Source: Phymatolithon calcareum
Lineage: Eukaryota > Rhodophyta > Florideophyceae > Hapalidiales
Direction: 5' to 3'
Assembly: GCA_977006965.1 (NCBI GenBank)
Contig: OZ345354.1
Location: 1,736,001-1,800,000 of the forward strand
Length of the DNA stretch: 64,000 bases
The position numbers and the translations under genes were made by a program. The notes beneath the pieces were generated by a model. The model searched no databases. It saw nothing but the letters and a program-made list of their open reading frames with translations, and was not told the origin of the DNA. This document shows, one piece after another, positions 50,740 to 60,549 of the stretch (position 1 is the first letter of the stretch; each line of letters opens with the position of its first letter).

Positions 50740-50783
50740 CTGTAGGTGGTTTGTTCAAGGATCCTTGAACAAACCACCTACAG
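50740..50783. repeat. Perfect 44-bp palindrome, unit 2
   Basis: CTGTAGGTGGTTTGTTCAAG and its complement meet at GGATCC with no spacer. The same perfect palindrome occurs in unit 3 (55013-55056). Confidence 0.85.
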
Positions 50784-51576
50784 TAGTTTCGAAATCAAAT
50801 TTACTTTTTTGAGTTTGAGGAGAAAATTCATAACGCCAACAAGTCGTTCCCTCAAAAGTTGACATTTACTGCAATCGTTCATAATGCCATCATGTCCATA
50901 CGTTTATCGCCCAAACGGGGCAATTCAGTTTTTTGAAACTCCTTCTTCAACTATTCTCTCCCACCCTTCAATTAAAAAAACCAAACGTGAACGTTCGACG
51001 ACGAACTTTATGTCGAATCTAGTCCTTTCGCGTTCAAGAGGGAGACGAAACTAGTGCGGGGAGTAGTAGGGACATGAAATTCATAATGTGTAGGTAAAAC
51101 AGACTTCAATTCCTTCTTTTTAACAATTGTTAAGCACACTGGTGAATGTGAGCAAGCGGGAAGCGTATTAAATTACAATCCGGTGAATCATGATACGGTC
51201 GAGACAACATATTCTGGCACAGACTCAAATACGGTGGTGAAGCCCAACGAAGCCTTGCACATTTTCGCACGTGTGCCAATATTAGACTGACACCATCGCT
51301 ACGGGTGACAGTCCAATTCCACCTTATTTTCAGTACAAACTCCCGACGTTATCCTGTTTTCCCCGGGCGTAAGCGTCATCACAAAACGCAAACGCAAATG
51401 TTTCGCTTCGTACTGCTATCATACTGTACACATGTGACGTAAGCTGGAGATCAGTTTGGGACAGATGTCCAGCAGGGCATCTCTCCGACTATCATAATCT
51501 GTGCATCTCCCCAGCTGGGAGACCTGCAGCCTTGAGCCAAATGCAACCGAGCTGAAGGGACCGGCGTTCAATAGCA

Positions 51577-52410
51577 ATGACGACCACCAAGCGCCCGCGC
51601 CCCGCCTTCGCGTCGCCCCTTACCTTGCCTGTCCGTCGACCGGCACCTCTCCGCGCCGTTAATGTGCGTCCCCCGTCGATGAGCGGAGTAAATGGCGGCA
51701 TCGACTACGAAATAGACCTGCACTCCCTCTCTCCCTCCCTCGCGCGCCGCGTGCGCTACATCCAAAACGGACCAGATTCCCCAACAGAGCTGATAGCCGC
51801 GGCACGCGATCTCTCAGCCGCCGCGCCGACCTCCCCGGCCATGCTGCCCGTGCTAGTCGACGTCCTGGGCTTCAACAACCCTGTGGCGGCCGGAATCGCC
51901 GTCGACGCGCTCGCCAACGCCGGCATCGCCGCGGTCCCGGTGCTGCTCACCGGTGTGAGCGCTTTCAACTATGCCGTCAACGCGTACGCGCTGCGCGCGC
52001 TCGGCCGCATCGGTGATCCGGCGGTGCTGCCCGTCGTCGCAGAGTGCGCGCGACAGGGGCCGATTCCGGGCGTGAGGCGGGCGGCTTGTGCTGCACTTGC
52101 CGCGCTGAGATTCGAGGACCGGGCAGAGGCCACGGAGGCTTTTGAGTGCCTTGCATGGCTCGCGGACGGGGAGCGGGACTGGGGTGTAAGGTATGCGGCT
52201 GTTGTGGGGATTGAGCGGTTTGTGGCAAGGGAGTTGCTTGATGAGAGGGTGAGGGAGGTTGGAGTAAGGGTGCTGCAGGGTATTGTGAAGGGGGAGAGGT
52301 GCTTCGAGGAAGGGGAGGATGGGAAAGCGAGTGTGAACGATCCCACGGTTGTTGCTCGTTCAACGGTTGCACTGGAAAGTTTGGGTGTGTCTTTGACGAC
52401 TGTGAGATGA
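51577..52410 (+). CDS. cpcF: Phycobilin lyase subunit CpcF-like, copy 2
   Basis: 277 residues, nearly identical to copy 1. The few differences are mostly in the N-terminal extension (MTTTKRP, AVNVRPPS) plus Leu-to-Pro at about 84 and two near the C-terminus (EDGKAS). All HEAT repeats are intact, so both copies appear functional. Surrounding spacer DNA is also conserved. Extra dosage of a pigment-attachment enzyme may be selected or may simply accompany the duplication. Confidence 0.85.
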   Translation: MTTTKRPRPAFASPLTLPVRRPAPLRAVNVRPPSMSGVNGGIDYEIDLHSLSPSLARRVRYIQNGPDSPTELIAAARDLSAAAPTSPAMLPVLVDVLGFNNPVAAGIAVDALANAGIAAVPVLLTGVSAFNYAVNAYALRALGRIGDPAVLPVVAECARQGPIPGVRRAACAALAALRFEDRAEATEAFECLAWLADGERDWGVRYAAVVGIERFVARELLDERVREVGVRVLQGIVKGERCFEEGEDGKASVNDPTVVARSTVALESLGVSLTTVR

Positions 52411-53100
52411 GTTTTTCGCAGGTGGTTTTCAACTGAGTGTCAAAGGATTGTGGCTTCCTCTCTTTTTTATGTACATGCAATTTGTACGAGGCTGCAAGTA
52501 CTTTTCGTGTTCAGGCAGATCGCCGTAACGTTGTCATAAAGGAGAGTTCGTGGCAGACGCGCCATCATCAGATCATCTGCAGTTGAGTCAGTTGAGTTAC
52601 TTGACAAGAGTAAATTTGTTGACTCATCCATTGCGGGGTCTCGTTCCTGACTGTAGTAAACGCAATGATGTTGCTGTCGTCAGGACATATTATTTTGATT
52701 CGTAAGTACTTTTTACTTCCGCTACCAAAGCGTATCAATCTCCCGGGTCAGGAAGTCAGGCCGTGCTTCTTCTCTCAGTCCAGGAATACTACCGTTTTGG
52801 GGAACAGAACGGCATTGTCCCTTCCGAGAAATAGAAGGGGCGGAGAGTACAGGATCAAATTCCACAATACACTCTACTTGATCTGTTCAGGGCATGGTCT
52901 GCATTTCCTGCCCAATTTTGAACTCACGTCGAAGATCCTCTTCCAACAATACCACACCAGACCACACCGCAGCATCTTTACCTCATCATCCATCCTACAG
53001 CATGTAGGCAGACTCAACTTATTGTTCCTTTATTCTTTGCAATCCACAGGATTTTTATCCTATTGATTCCATACCTCTTAGTTTGCCATTACAAAAGATA

Positions 53101-53727
53101 TTAATAATCTTTCTTGATGTCAGTACGCACAACCTTGGAAGACTTGATGAACTTCCCCTTCGGTGCCACATAGTACTTCGGGATACCATACGGTCCGTCA
53201 TACACAGGCTTATAACACTTGAGATACGGGCAGAACTTGGGGTAGTGGATATAACGATAGTACACACAAGTAGCCTTCACACGGTAGCAATAACGATGGC
53301 AGTACTTCTTGCACACCTTCTCGCACTTCTTCTTCCACACCGTCTTGTACACAGTCTTGCACACACGCTTCCGATCCCACACGCATTTCTTCACCCACTT
53401 GTATTCCCCATAACTATAAACCTTCTCCTTCTTACACACTTCCACCGGCTTGTTGTAGCACTTCTCCACCGGAACCGTCACCTTCACCTTCCTGCACTTA
53501 CGCCAGCACACTGGTTTGCACACCTTCTTGCAATGCTTGTAGTCGCATCGCTTCTCCACCTTCACCTTCTTCTCATAGTACCCACACGCTTTGAAAATGT
53601 AGCAACATTTCAAGGTCTTGCGGAAGCACACCTTCTTCGGCACATAATACGAAGAACCAGTGGCAGAAGCGGACACATTCAGGATCGCGAGGACGGCAGA
53701 TAGAAGTAAGACGAAAACGAACTTCAT
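53101..53727 (-). CDS. Secreted Lys/Tyr/Cys-rich protein, copy 3
   Basis: 208 residues with start MKFVF and one mature difference from copies 1-2 (RKTLKCC for RKTVKCC). Protein identical to copy 4, and the DNA of CDS and 3' flank looks identical too, suggesting very recent copying. Its 3' relic is truncated by a deletion near 52763. All 20 cysteines are kept. Confidence 0.85.
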   Translation of the reverse strand: MKFVFVLLLSAVLAILNVSASATGSSYYVPKKVCFRKTLKCCYIFKACGYYEKKVKVEKRCDYKHCKKVCKPVCWRKCRKVKVTVPVEKCYNKPVEVCKKEKVYSYGEYKWVKKCVWDRKRVCKTVYKTVWKKKCEKVCKKYCHRYCYRVKATCVYYRYIHYPKFCPYLKCYKPVYDGPYGIPKYYVAPKGKFIKSSKVVRTDIKKDY

Positions 53728-53797
53728 AATGGATGGATGGGGATTGCTTGGCGAGAATGCTCTGGTTGGGATAAGTCGGATTGCTATAGCACTGGCA

Positions 53798-53804
53798 TTA
53801 TATA
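53798..53804 (-). promoter_or_regulatory. TATA box of copy 3
   Basis: TATATAA on the minus strand, 71 bp before the ATG. Confidence 0.7.
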
Positions 53805-54629
53805 GGAGTCTGGGACGGATTTTATATCACTGAACTTGACTGTGGGCGAAGATTCATCAGTGGGAGCGGAAGCGCTTTCTTCACGATCATTTCAATAATA
53901 ATTGAATTAGCATATTCGACAACCCCAAACCACTTGATTTTTATGCTGCGAACCGTTTCGGGCTAAGGAGGTGCTTCAAGAAGGAGTGCCGTGCAATGTG
54001 GAGTTTTCTTGACGAGTCAGAACTTTCTACGGGACTATCCAGCGGCGATCATCGTGTGCCGTGGATTGCATCCTTTTTCGGGGCGGGGAGGACCATACTG
54101 TACAGTAGAGGTTATCTGTCCTTTTTCGTGCCGCGGAGGACCATAGCTCCACCATCCGATCATCATCCTTCGTCATCGATTCACACTAACATTGTTTCAT
54201 CATGACGTTCAAGCATACATTCCCAATCTGCTCCGTGTGTTAAGTGGGAGAGGAATACGTACCTTTCCCCATAAAAGACACGGCATGTTTTCAAGGGAAT
54301 GCGCATTGTTAAAGTTTACAGTAAATTTGAATTAGGAAAAAGAGGCACGGGAACCTTGGCAAGCAAAGATTTTGTTCTTTGCTTCTCAAGACAAATTCTT
54401 GTAAAATTATTATTTGTCGAGCTGTTTTATTTTATATACGCGTATATAAAATAAAAAAGCGGTGCTTTAAAAAGCGCCGTATATAATAAGTTCATTAGTT
54501 CCGAAAAAGAATAGCAAGCTAGTCCTTTACTGTGCATTTCCACTAATCTGGAAATGCAGCCCTAAATCAATTCACCCTGCCTAACATTGAAAGGTAAGTC
54601 CAACACATAGATTACAGCAATTCATCAAT

Positions 54630-54845
54630 GTTGGCAATTTCTTTCTTTCGTTCTTTATTTCGGAAAAGGCAAGCGTCTGAAACTGTTTGAAAACAGATTT
54701 GTCATTGTTCAGAAAATTGATTACGTCTAATGGTATCTCTCGGCATAATTCCTCTACAGTCTTGTTGCCCACTCATCCAATAAACTTTCGTGTGGAGTCA
54801 GAGCGTCCACCACAGCGTAGCAATAGGTGTTCAACTGTTTCGCTA
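54630..54845 (-). mobile_element. Non-LTR retrotransposon 3' end, unit 3
   Basis: Same insertion as in units 1 and 2, with the same short open frame (KTVEELCREIPLDVINFLNND) running into the GAAA tail. Confidence 0.75.
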
Positions 54846-55012
54846 CAGTCGCACACGTCGCAAAGGGTAGGTTGTTTTCGACAACAACCGTTTTACATTA
54901 TCGTGCTGGTGATCAATCAACGATTGACTTGGCTTTAAGGCAGAGAAACGTTGTGTAATTTTATTGAACACATGAGGTCACGAGATCGATTCTGCATCTG
55001 ATTACCTATTAC

Positions 55013-55056
55013 TGTAGGTGGTTTGTTCAAGGATCCTTGAACAAACCACCTACAGT
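55013..55056. repeat. Perfect 44-bp palindrome, unit 3
   Basis: Identical in sequence to the palindrome of unit 2; arms of 22 bp without spacer. Confidence 0.85.
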
Positions 55057-55494
55057 AGTTTCGAAATCAAATTTACTTTTTTGAGTTTGAGGAGAAAATT
55101 CATAACGCCAACAAGTCGTTCCCCCAAAAGTTGACATTTACTGCAATCGTTCATAATGCCATCATGTCCATACGTTTATCGCCCAAACGGGACAATTCAG
55201 TTTTTTGAAACTCCTTCTTCAACTATTCTCTCCCACCCTTCAATTAAAAAAACCAAACGTGAACGTTCGACGACGCACTTTATGCCGAATCTAGTCCTTT
55301 CGCGTTCAAGACGGAGAAGAAACTAGTGCGGGGAGTAGTAGGGACATGAAATTCATAATGTGTAGGTAAAACAGACTTCAATTCCTTCTTTTTCACCGTT
55401 GTTTAAGCACACTGGTGAATGTGAGCAAGCGGGAAGCGTATTAAATTACAATCCGGTGAATCATGATACGGTCGAGACAACATATTCTGGCACA

Positions 55495-55512
55495 GACTCA
55501 AATATGTTGCTG
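55495..55512. other. cpcF deletion junction in unit 3
   Basis: Sequence left of the junction (CAGACTCAAATA) matches unit 2 at 51230; sequence right of it (TGTTGCTGTCGTCAGG) matches unit 2 at 52669. About 1.44 kb, including cpcF, is absent, with a single base shared at the joint. Confidence 0.8.
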
Positions 55513-55854
55513 TCGTCAGGACATATTATTGTGATTCGTAAGTACTTCTTACTTCCGCTACCAAAGCGTATCAATCTCCCGGGTCAGGAAGTCAGGCCGT
55601 GCTTCTTCAACGCTTAGTCATATTCGTAGAGGAAATACCTTTGGTCGTCGCGCATGAATCGCGAGAAAAACATATTCTTCAATCGCACACGAGGTGTTCC
55701 TACCCAGGTTTTTCTTCATGAGCGTATGAATCTGTCAATTTTGCTCTCAGCTCATGGACGTTGACCAGGTTGAGATACGACATTCGTGACTAGTTGTGAT
55801 ACCTTGTTCCTCAGATCATAATGTACGAGAAGTGGACAACCAGTAGTACATATT

Positions 55855-56290
55855 TCACTCAAAAAAGCTCCATACGTCATCAGTTATCGGGAAAGTCTTC
55901 ATGTTTCTCAACTTCTTCTCACACTTTGTAAGGTAATGTTGAAGTGGTTTCAAATTCGAAATAATGGGGCAACCTTGGTAGCTCGACGGTAGAGATACTT
56001 TGAAATACTTAACGTTCACTTTGCTGTTATCACGAGGAAGAAGCATTGCCAAGCACAGAACGGGAGTTCGTCTTTCCTCAGTCCAGGAATACTACCGTTT
56101 TGGGGAACAGAACGGCATTGTCCCTTCCGAGAAAACGAAAGGGCGGAGAGTATAGGATCAAATTCCACAATACACTCTACTTGATCTGTTCAGGGCATGG
56201 TCTGCATTTCCTGCCCAATTTTGAACTCACGTCGAAGATCCTCTTCCAACAATACCACACCAGACCACACCGCAGCATCTTTACCTCATC
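55855..56290 (-). pseudogene. Unassigned coding relic downstream of copy 4
   Basis: Same relic as at 48274-48720, nearly identical to it, with frame changes in the same places. Family unknown. Confidence 0.35.
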
Positions 56291-56403
56291 ATCCATCCTA
56301 CAGCATGTAGGCAGACTCAACTTATTGTTCCTTTATTCTTTGCAATCCACAGGATTTTTATCCTATTGATTCCATACCTCTTAGTTTGCCATTACAAAAG
56401 ATA

Positions 56404-57030
56404 TTAATAATCTTTCTTGATGTCAGTACGCACAACCTTGGAAGACTTGATGAACTTCCCCTTCGGTGCCACATAGTACTTCGGGATACCATACGGTCCG
56501 TCATACACAGGCTTATAACACTTGAGATACGGGCAGAACTTGGGGTAGTGGATATAACGATAGTACACACAAGTAGCCTTCACACGGTAGCAATAACGAT
56601 GGCAGTACTTCTTGCACACCTTCTCGCACTTCTTCTTCCACACCGTCTTGTACACAGTCTTGCACACACGCTTCCGATCCCACACGCATTTCTTCACCCA
56701 CTTGTATTCCCCATAACTATAAACCTTCTCCTTCTTACACACTTCCACCGGCTTGTTGTAGCACTTCTCCACCGGAACCGTCACCTTCACCTTCCTGCAC
56801 TTACGCCAGCACACTGGTTTGCACACCTTCTTGCAATGCTTGTAGTCGCATCGCTTCTCCACCTTCACCTTCTTCTCATAGTACCCACACGCTTTGAAAA
56901 TGTAGCAACATTTCAAGGTCTTGCGGAAGCACACCTTCTTCGGCACATAATACGAAGAACCAGTGGCAGAAGCGGACACATTCAGGATCGCGAGGACGGC
57001 AGATAGAAGTAAGACGAAAACGAACTTCAT
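56404..57030 (-). CDS. Secreted Lys/Tyr/Cys-rich protein, copy 4
   Basis: 208 residues, identical to copy 3. Upstream of the promoter this unit switches to a variant (CTTCAATAACTGAATTATGAAG) shared with the inverted copy 5 rather than with copies 1-3, then returns to the copy-3 type. This mosaic points to gene conversion. The unit's promoter side also carries the 24-bp-arm hairpin and a MITE-like insertion. Confidence 0.85.
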   Translation of the reverse strand: MKFVFVLLLSAVLAILNVSASATGSSYYVPKKVCFRKTLKCCYIFKACGYYEKKVKVEKRCDYKHCKKVCKPVCWRKCRKVKVTVPVEKCYNKPVEVCKKEKVYSYGEYKWVKKCVWDRKRVCKTVYKTVWKKKCEKVCKKYCHRYCYRVKATCVYYRYIHYPKFCPYLKCYKPVYDGPYGIPKYYVAPKGKFIKSSKVVRTDIKKDY

Positions 57031-57100
57031 AATGGATGGATGGGGATTGCTTGGCGAGAATGCTCTGGTTGGGATAAGTCGGATTGCTATAGCACTGGCA

Positions 57101-57107
57101 TTATATA
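57101..57107 (-). promoter_or_regulatory. TATA box of copy 4
   Basis: TATATAA on the minus strand, 71 bp before the ATG. Confidence 0.7.
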
Positions 57108-57447
57108 GGAGTCTGGGACGGATTTTGTATCACTGAACTTGACTGTGGGCGAAGATTCATCAGTGGGAGCGGAAGCGCTTTCTTCACGATCACTTCAATA
57201 ACTGAATTATGAAGATTCGACAACCCCAAACCACTTGATTTTTATGCTGCGAACCGTTTCGGGCTAAGGAGGTGCTTCAAGAAGGAGTGCCGTGCAATGT
57301 GGAGTTTTCTTGACGAGTCAGAACTTTCTACAATACGGGACTATTCAGCGACGATCATGATGATGATCCTGTGCCGTGGATTGCATCCTTTTTCGGGGCG
57401 GGGAGGATGTACAGTAGAGGTTTTTCGTGCCGCGGAGGACCATCATG

Positions 57448-57498
57448 GATGCATTGCCCCGACAATCACTATGATAGTGATTGTCGGGGCAATGCATC
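57448..57498. repeat. Perfect 24-bp-arm hairpin in unit 4
   Basis: Arms 57448-57471 and 57475-57498 are perfectly complementary with a 3-nt loop. The right-hand inverted unit (near 62035-62060) has a single diverged arm of the same sequence (GCCCCGACAACCACTA); units 1-3 have neither. Confidence 0.85.
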
Positions 57499-57560
57499 AC
57501 AGCTCCCCCAGCCGATCATCATCCTTCGTCATCGATTCACACTAACATTGTTTCATCAGC

Positions 57561-58103
57561 GGAATGTAAGAAGGGGAGAAAAGCAGAATTTTAATGCATC
57601 AAAAAAATAAATAAAAATCCGTAGTCGTTTTTGCACACAAAATTATGAGGGAATTCACGTATCAACAAAATTAGTGAATTTAATGTACTCTTGTACACCT
57701 TCCGCTCCGTATTTGAGAACTTCAACCAATAAGCGCTCACTGTTTATAGAGCGCTAAGCACCTGACAGTATCTATGTATCTCCAACGCCTTAATCAATGC
57801 GGTTTTTGCGTTGGCGTCAGCCGAGCTCTTCGAAACTATTGGCACAAAATCCCGCTTACGTGCACAAGCTGTGCTCATTTCTAATCTTTTTTTTTGGTCA
57901 TTATTTTTGACCACACAATGGATGCGCGATTATCAGCCCCCCTGACATTCACCGCGGCGAATAGAAGGGTACATTTTGGACAGTATATCTGGTTTCATAT
58001 ATGTTTTTTTGATGCGAGTCCATAGTTTCAAATGAATAGCGCTATTGTGTTTGTACAAATTTCGGTTGTCATACGCTTTGCTTTCCTCCCCTACTTACAT
58101 TCC
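57561..58103. mobile_element. MITE-like insertion with about 27-bp inverted ends
   Basis: A 543-bp segment present only in unit 4. Its ends are inverted repeats (GGAATGTAAGAAGGGGAG... and ...CTCCCCTACTTACATTCC) matching at 24 of 27 positions. There is no transposase. No clean target duplication is visible because the right flank contains extra bases (about 14) before unit sequence resumes. Confidence 0.7.
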
Positions 58104-58540
58104 CCTGGTTGATGATGATCATGACGTTCAAGCATACATTCCAAATCTGCTCCGTGTGTTAAATGGGAAAGGAATATGTACATTTCCCCACACAAGACAC
58201 AGCATGTTTTCCAGGGAATGCGCATTGTCAAAGTTTACAGTAAATTTGAATTAGGAAAAAGGGGCATGGGAACCTTGGCAAGCAAAGATTTTGTTCTTCG
58301 CGTCCACAAACAAATTCTCGAAAAATTATAATTATTCGGGCTGTTTTATTTTATATACGCGTATATAAAATACAAAAGCGGTGCTTTAAAAAGCGCCGTT
58401 CATTAGTTCCGCAAAAGAACAGTTAGCTAGTCCTTTGTTGTGCATTTCCACCAATGTGGACATGCAGCCCGATGTCAATTCACCCTGCCTAAGAATAAAA
58501 GGTAAGTCCAACACATAGATTACAGCAGTTCATCAATGTT

Positions 58541-59225
58541 GGCAATTTCTTTCTTTCGTTCTTTATTGCGGAAAAGAAAAGCGTCTGAAACTGTTTGAAA
58601 ACAGCTTGTCATTGTTCAGAAAATTGATTGCGTCTAATGGTATCTCTCGGCATAATTCCTCTACAGTCTTTGTGCCCACTCGTCTAATAAACTTGCGTGT
58701 GGAGGCAGAGCGTCCACCACAGCGCAGTAATAAGTGTTCAACTGTTTCGCTACAGCCGGCATTACACACCTTGTACACTAGTGTGCAAGGTGTGCACGAT
58801 CCAGCTGGATCGTACGCCATTGCATCCAAGTTTCCCCCATTGTGAAAAGCGTCCACGAGAGGGGTCCAGTCCCCAATCAGCTCGTGTAAGACCACTTCAG
58901 GTCGTCTCTGTGATATTGGAAAGCCGTTGGGAAATGTCAGGATAGCGATAAGCTTGATTTTGAATGACGGTTTGATAATGGATCTCGCCGCCTCGAGTGT
59001 CAACGGAATTCTCTGGTGGTCCACTGGGCTTCGTTCACGTACACCCGTGCGAGCTAGCTCGTCAGCAGCATCATTTCTTGAAATGCTGTACTGTAGTGAC
59101 TCGATATCCAAATGGCTTGCTGGCAATTTCGGGGAACTACTGTCAGTATAGTTTTTTGTGATTTGGCAACGAAAGTCACGGAAACCCAGGTTTTCATAAG
59201 GGAATAACCACGCTACTGTAAGCAA
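58541..59225 (-). mobile_element. Non-LTR retrotransposon: RNase H end, zinc finger, 3' tail
   Basis: The longest copy of this element. On the minus strand a 220-codon frame ends with an RNase H-like motif (ISRNDAADELARTGV), a linker, a zinc-finger segment (CNAGCSETVEHLLLRCGGR) and FSFPQ-stop, where the stop is inside CAATAAAG of the tail, followed by AACGAAAGAAAGAAA. This order is typical of the C-terminus of RNase H-bearing non-LTR elements. The upstream reverse transcriptase is missing. Two small palindromes interrupt it near 58770-58813. Confidence 0.75.
58770..58813. repeat. Paired palindromes inside the retroelement
   Basis: An almost perfect palindrome centred on CACTAGTG is followed at once by a perfect 18-bp one (ACGATCCAGCTGGATCGT). 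They fall where units 1-3 read straight on into GTCGCACACGTCGC. Confidence 0.7.
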
Positions 59226-59364
59226 CTCTCTCAGAATGTGCCGAATTTATGCAGAATTTAATTTTGCAAATTTTGTCAAATTATTTAATAGAATTTGCTG
59301 TTTACAAGGCTACCGTACTCACTCTCGAGATTTCGTTGGCCTGTCATAACCGCTCCATCCCCCA

Positions 59365-59420
59365 CGAAAAATCGAGATCAACGAAATTGGCATGCCAATT
59401 TCGTTGATCTCGATTTTTCG
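59365..59420. repeat. Perfect 56-bp palindrome
   Basis: Two 28-bp arms (59365-59392, 59393-59420) are perfectly complementary without spacer, centred on GGCATGCC. It lies 236 bp before the likely start of the CCB-like gene and would form a cruciform. Confidence 0.9.
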
Positions 59421-59655
59421 AATCGAACACGAATTACCGAACATCTCCATCAACAACGCAAACAAGACCTCGCCGCATTTGCATTTTTTTCGGATAGAGG
59501 TGTTCTCAGGAACGACTTTTGGAGACTGACCAGGTTTTACATCGAAAAATATCTTTAGTGCGCGGCGAATGAATTATCTGCCATTCCCCTTCTCACCCCA
59601 AGTCCGTGACGCTCTACGCGGGAGCGGTAGCGAAGTTGTTTTCTGGAATTGTTCA

Positions 59656-60549
59656 ATGGCTGCGTTTAGCAGTGCATTCCTTATCGGCAATAATGGCCTG
59701 CTCAAACCTGTCACCGTTGGACTCGTTAGGAAAACTTTCTTGCAGACAGTAGCGAGAAGGCATACGTTGTACAGGAGAGTAATATGTGCAACTTCTCCAA
59801 AACCGCCGGCTGTGAAATCGTCCTTCTACAAGAATCCATCGAAGGCGATTGAGAAAGGCGGTGGGTTTTTCATTCCAGGCTTACGCGGGCCACGTCTACG
59901 AGTGTTTGTCGCGGTAGTCGCCGTGTCTCTACTGTCCGTGAACCACATAGCTTCAATGCGCGTTGCAACCATACAGACACAAAGCTTTTTTATATCCGAA
60001 GTGCTCGCTCTCTCTGCCGTGGCGTCTGTAGCGGTATCTGCGTATCTTGACTTCGAAAAAGCGGAAAGTACTATTGCCGTAAAAGAAACTGAACAGACCT
60101 CTAGTTTGGACGCCGCGATATACTCCGAAGAAACTCCAGTGCGGAGAGGTGGAGATGCAACGCTTGAGGAATTGCTATCGTGGACGGGAAAGGTGGCAAT
60201 GGATCTGACGCCCGTGGATTCTCTCACCGTCTTTGACGAAGAGCGCATTGCTTTTGCAACGAATGCAGTTACAGATGCTAACCCAGGAAAGGCTGTCGCG
60301 CGCGTGGGGGCGGAAAACAAGGCCCTATACATCAGCGATTCGCGTACTTTGCCTGAGGAAGTGGATTTTCCGTTTTTGAATGCTGAGGGGGATGAAGGGA
60401 AAGGGCTCTCTGTGTACATGGTACCGGCGATTTCGGGGCGACTGGTGGCGGTTTTTGCTGCGCAACGAACAAAGGGGAAGGAAATTTCGTCCAGGGATAG
60501 GGTATGGTTAAGGCAATGCGTTGAACGAATTGAGAAAGCGTGGGCGTGA
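59656..60549 (+). CDS. CCB2/CCB4-like cytochrome b6f assembly factor
   Basis: A 297-residue plastid protein of the CCB group (cofactor assembly of complex C, subunit B), thylakoid membrane proteins that help attach heme ci to cytochrome b6. Seen: an N-terminal transit-like region (MAAFSSAFLIGNNGLL..RRHTLYRRVICATSP), a hairpin of two membrane helices (RVFVAVVAVSLLSVNHIAS, then ISEVLALSAVASVAVSAYLDF) with the conserved N-x-turn, and a soluble domain (LEELLSWTGKVAMDLTPVDSLTVFDEERIAFATNAV). CCB2 and CCB4 are paralogues and I cannot decide between them. The frame also opens at ATG 59569, which would hide the transit peptide behind 29 residues, so 59656 is preferred. Confidence 0.7.
   Translation: MAAFSSAFLIGNNGLLKPVTVGLVRKTFLQTVARRHTLYRRVICATSPKPPAVKSSFYKNPSKAIEKGGGFFIPGLRGPRLRVFVAVVAVSLLSVNHIASMRVATIQTQSFFISEVLALSAVASVAVSAYLDFEKAESTIAVKETEQTSSLDAAIYSEETPVRRGGDATLEELLSWTGKVAMDLTPVDSLTVFDEERIAFATNAVTDANPGKAVARVGAENKALYISDSRTLPEEVDFPFLNAEGDEGKGLSVYMVPAISGRLVAVFAAQRTKGKEISSRDRVWLRQCVERIEKAWA

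Larger units (their letters stand above)
41611..58765. repeat. Tandem segmental duplication array, unit about 5 kb
   Basis: Blocks of sequence recur in the same order. Taking GTGACTAGTTGTGA as the unit start gives units at 43149 and 48206, a unit truncated at its start near 52763, and one at 55786. A partial unit lies to the left (41611-43148). Each full unit contains a 3' relic, the Lys/Tyr/Cys-rich gene (-), its promoter, a spacer, a non-LTR 3' end (-), a palindrome, a spacer and, in two units, cpcF (+). Spacing of the secreted genes is 5071, 4278 and 3303 bp; the shorter ones are explained by deletions. Conservation is high in genes and spacers alike, pointing to recent duplication. Confidence 0.9.
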
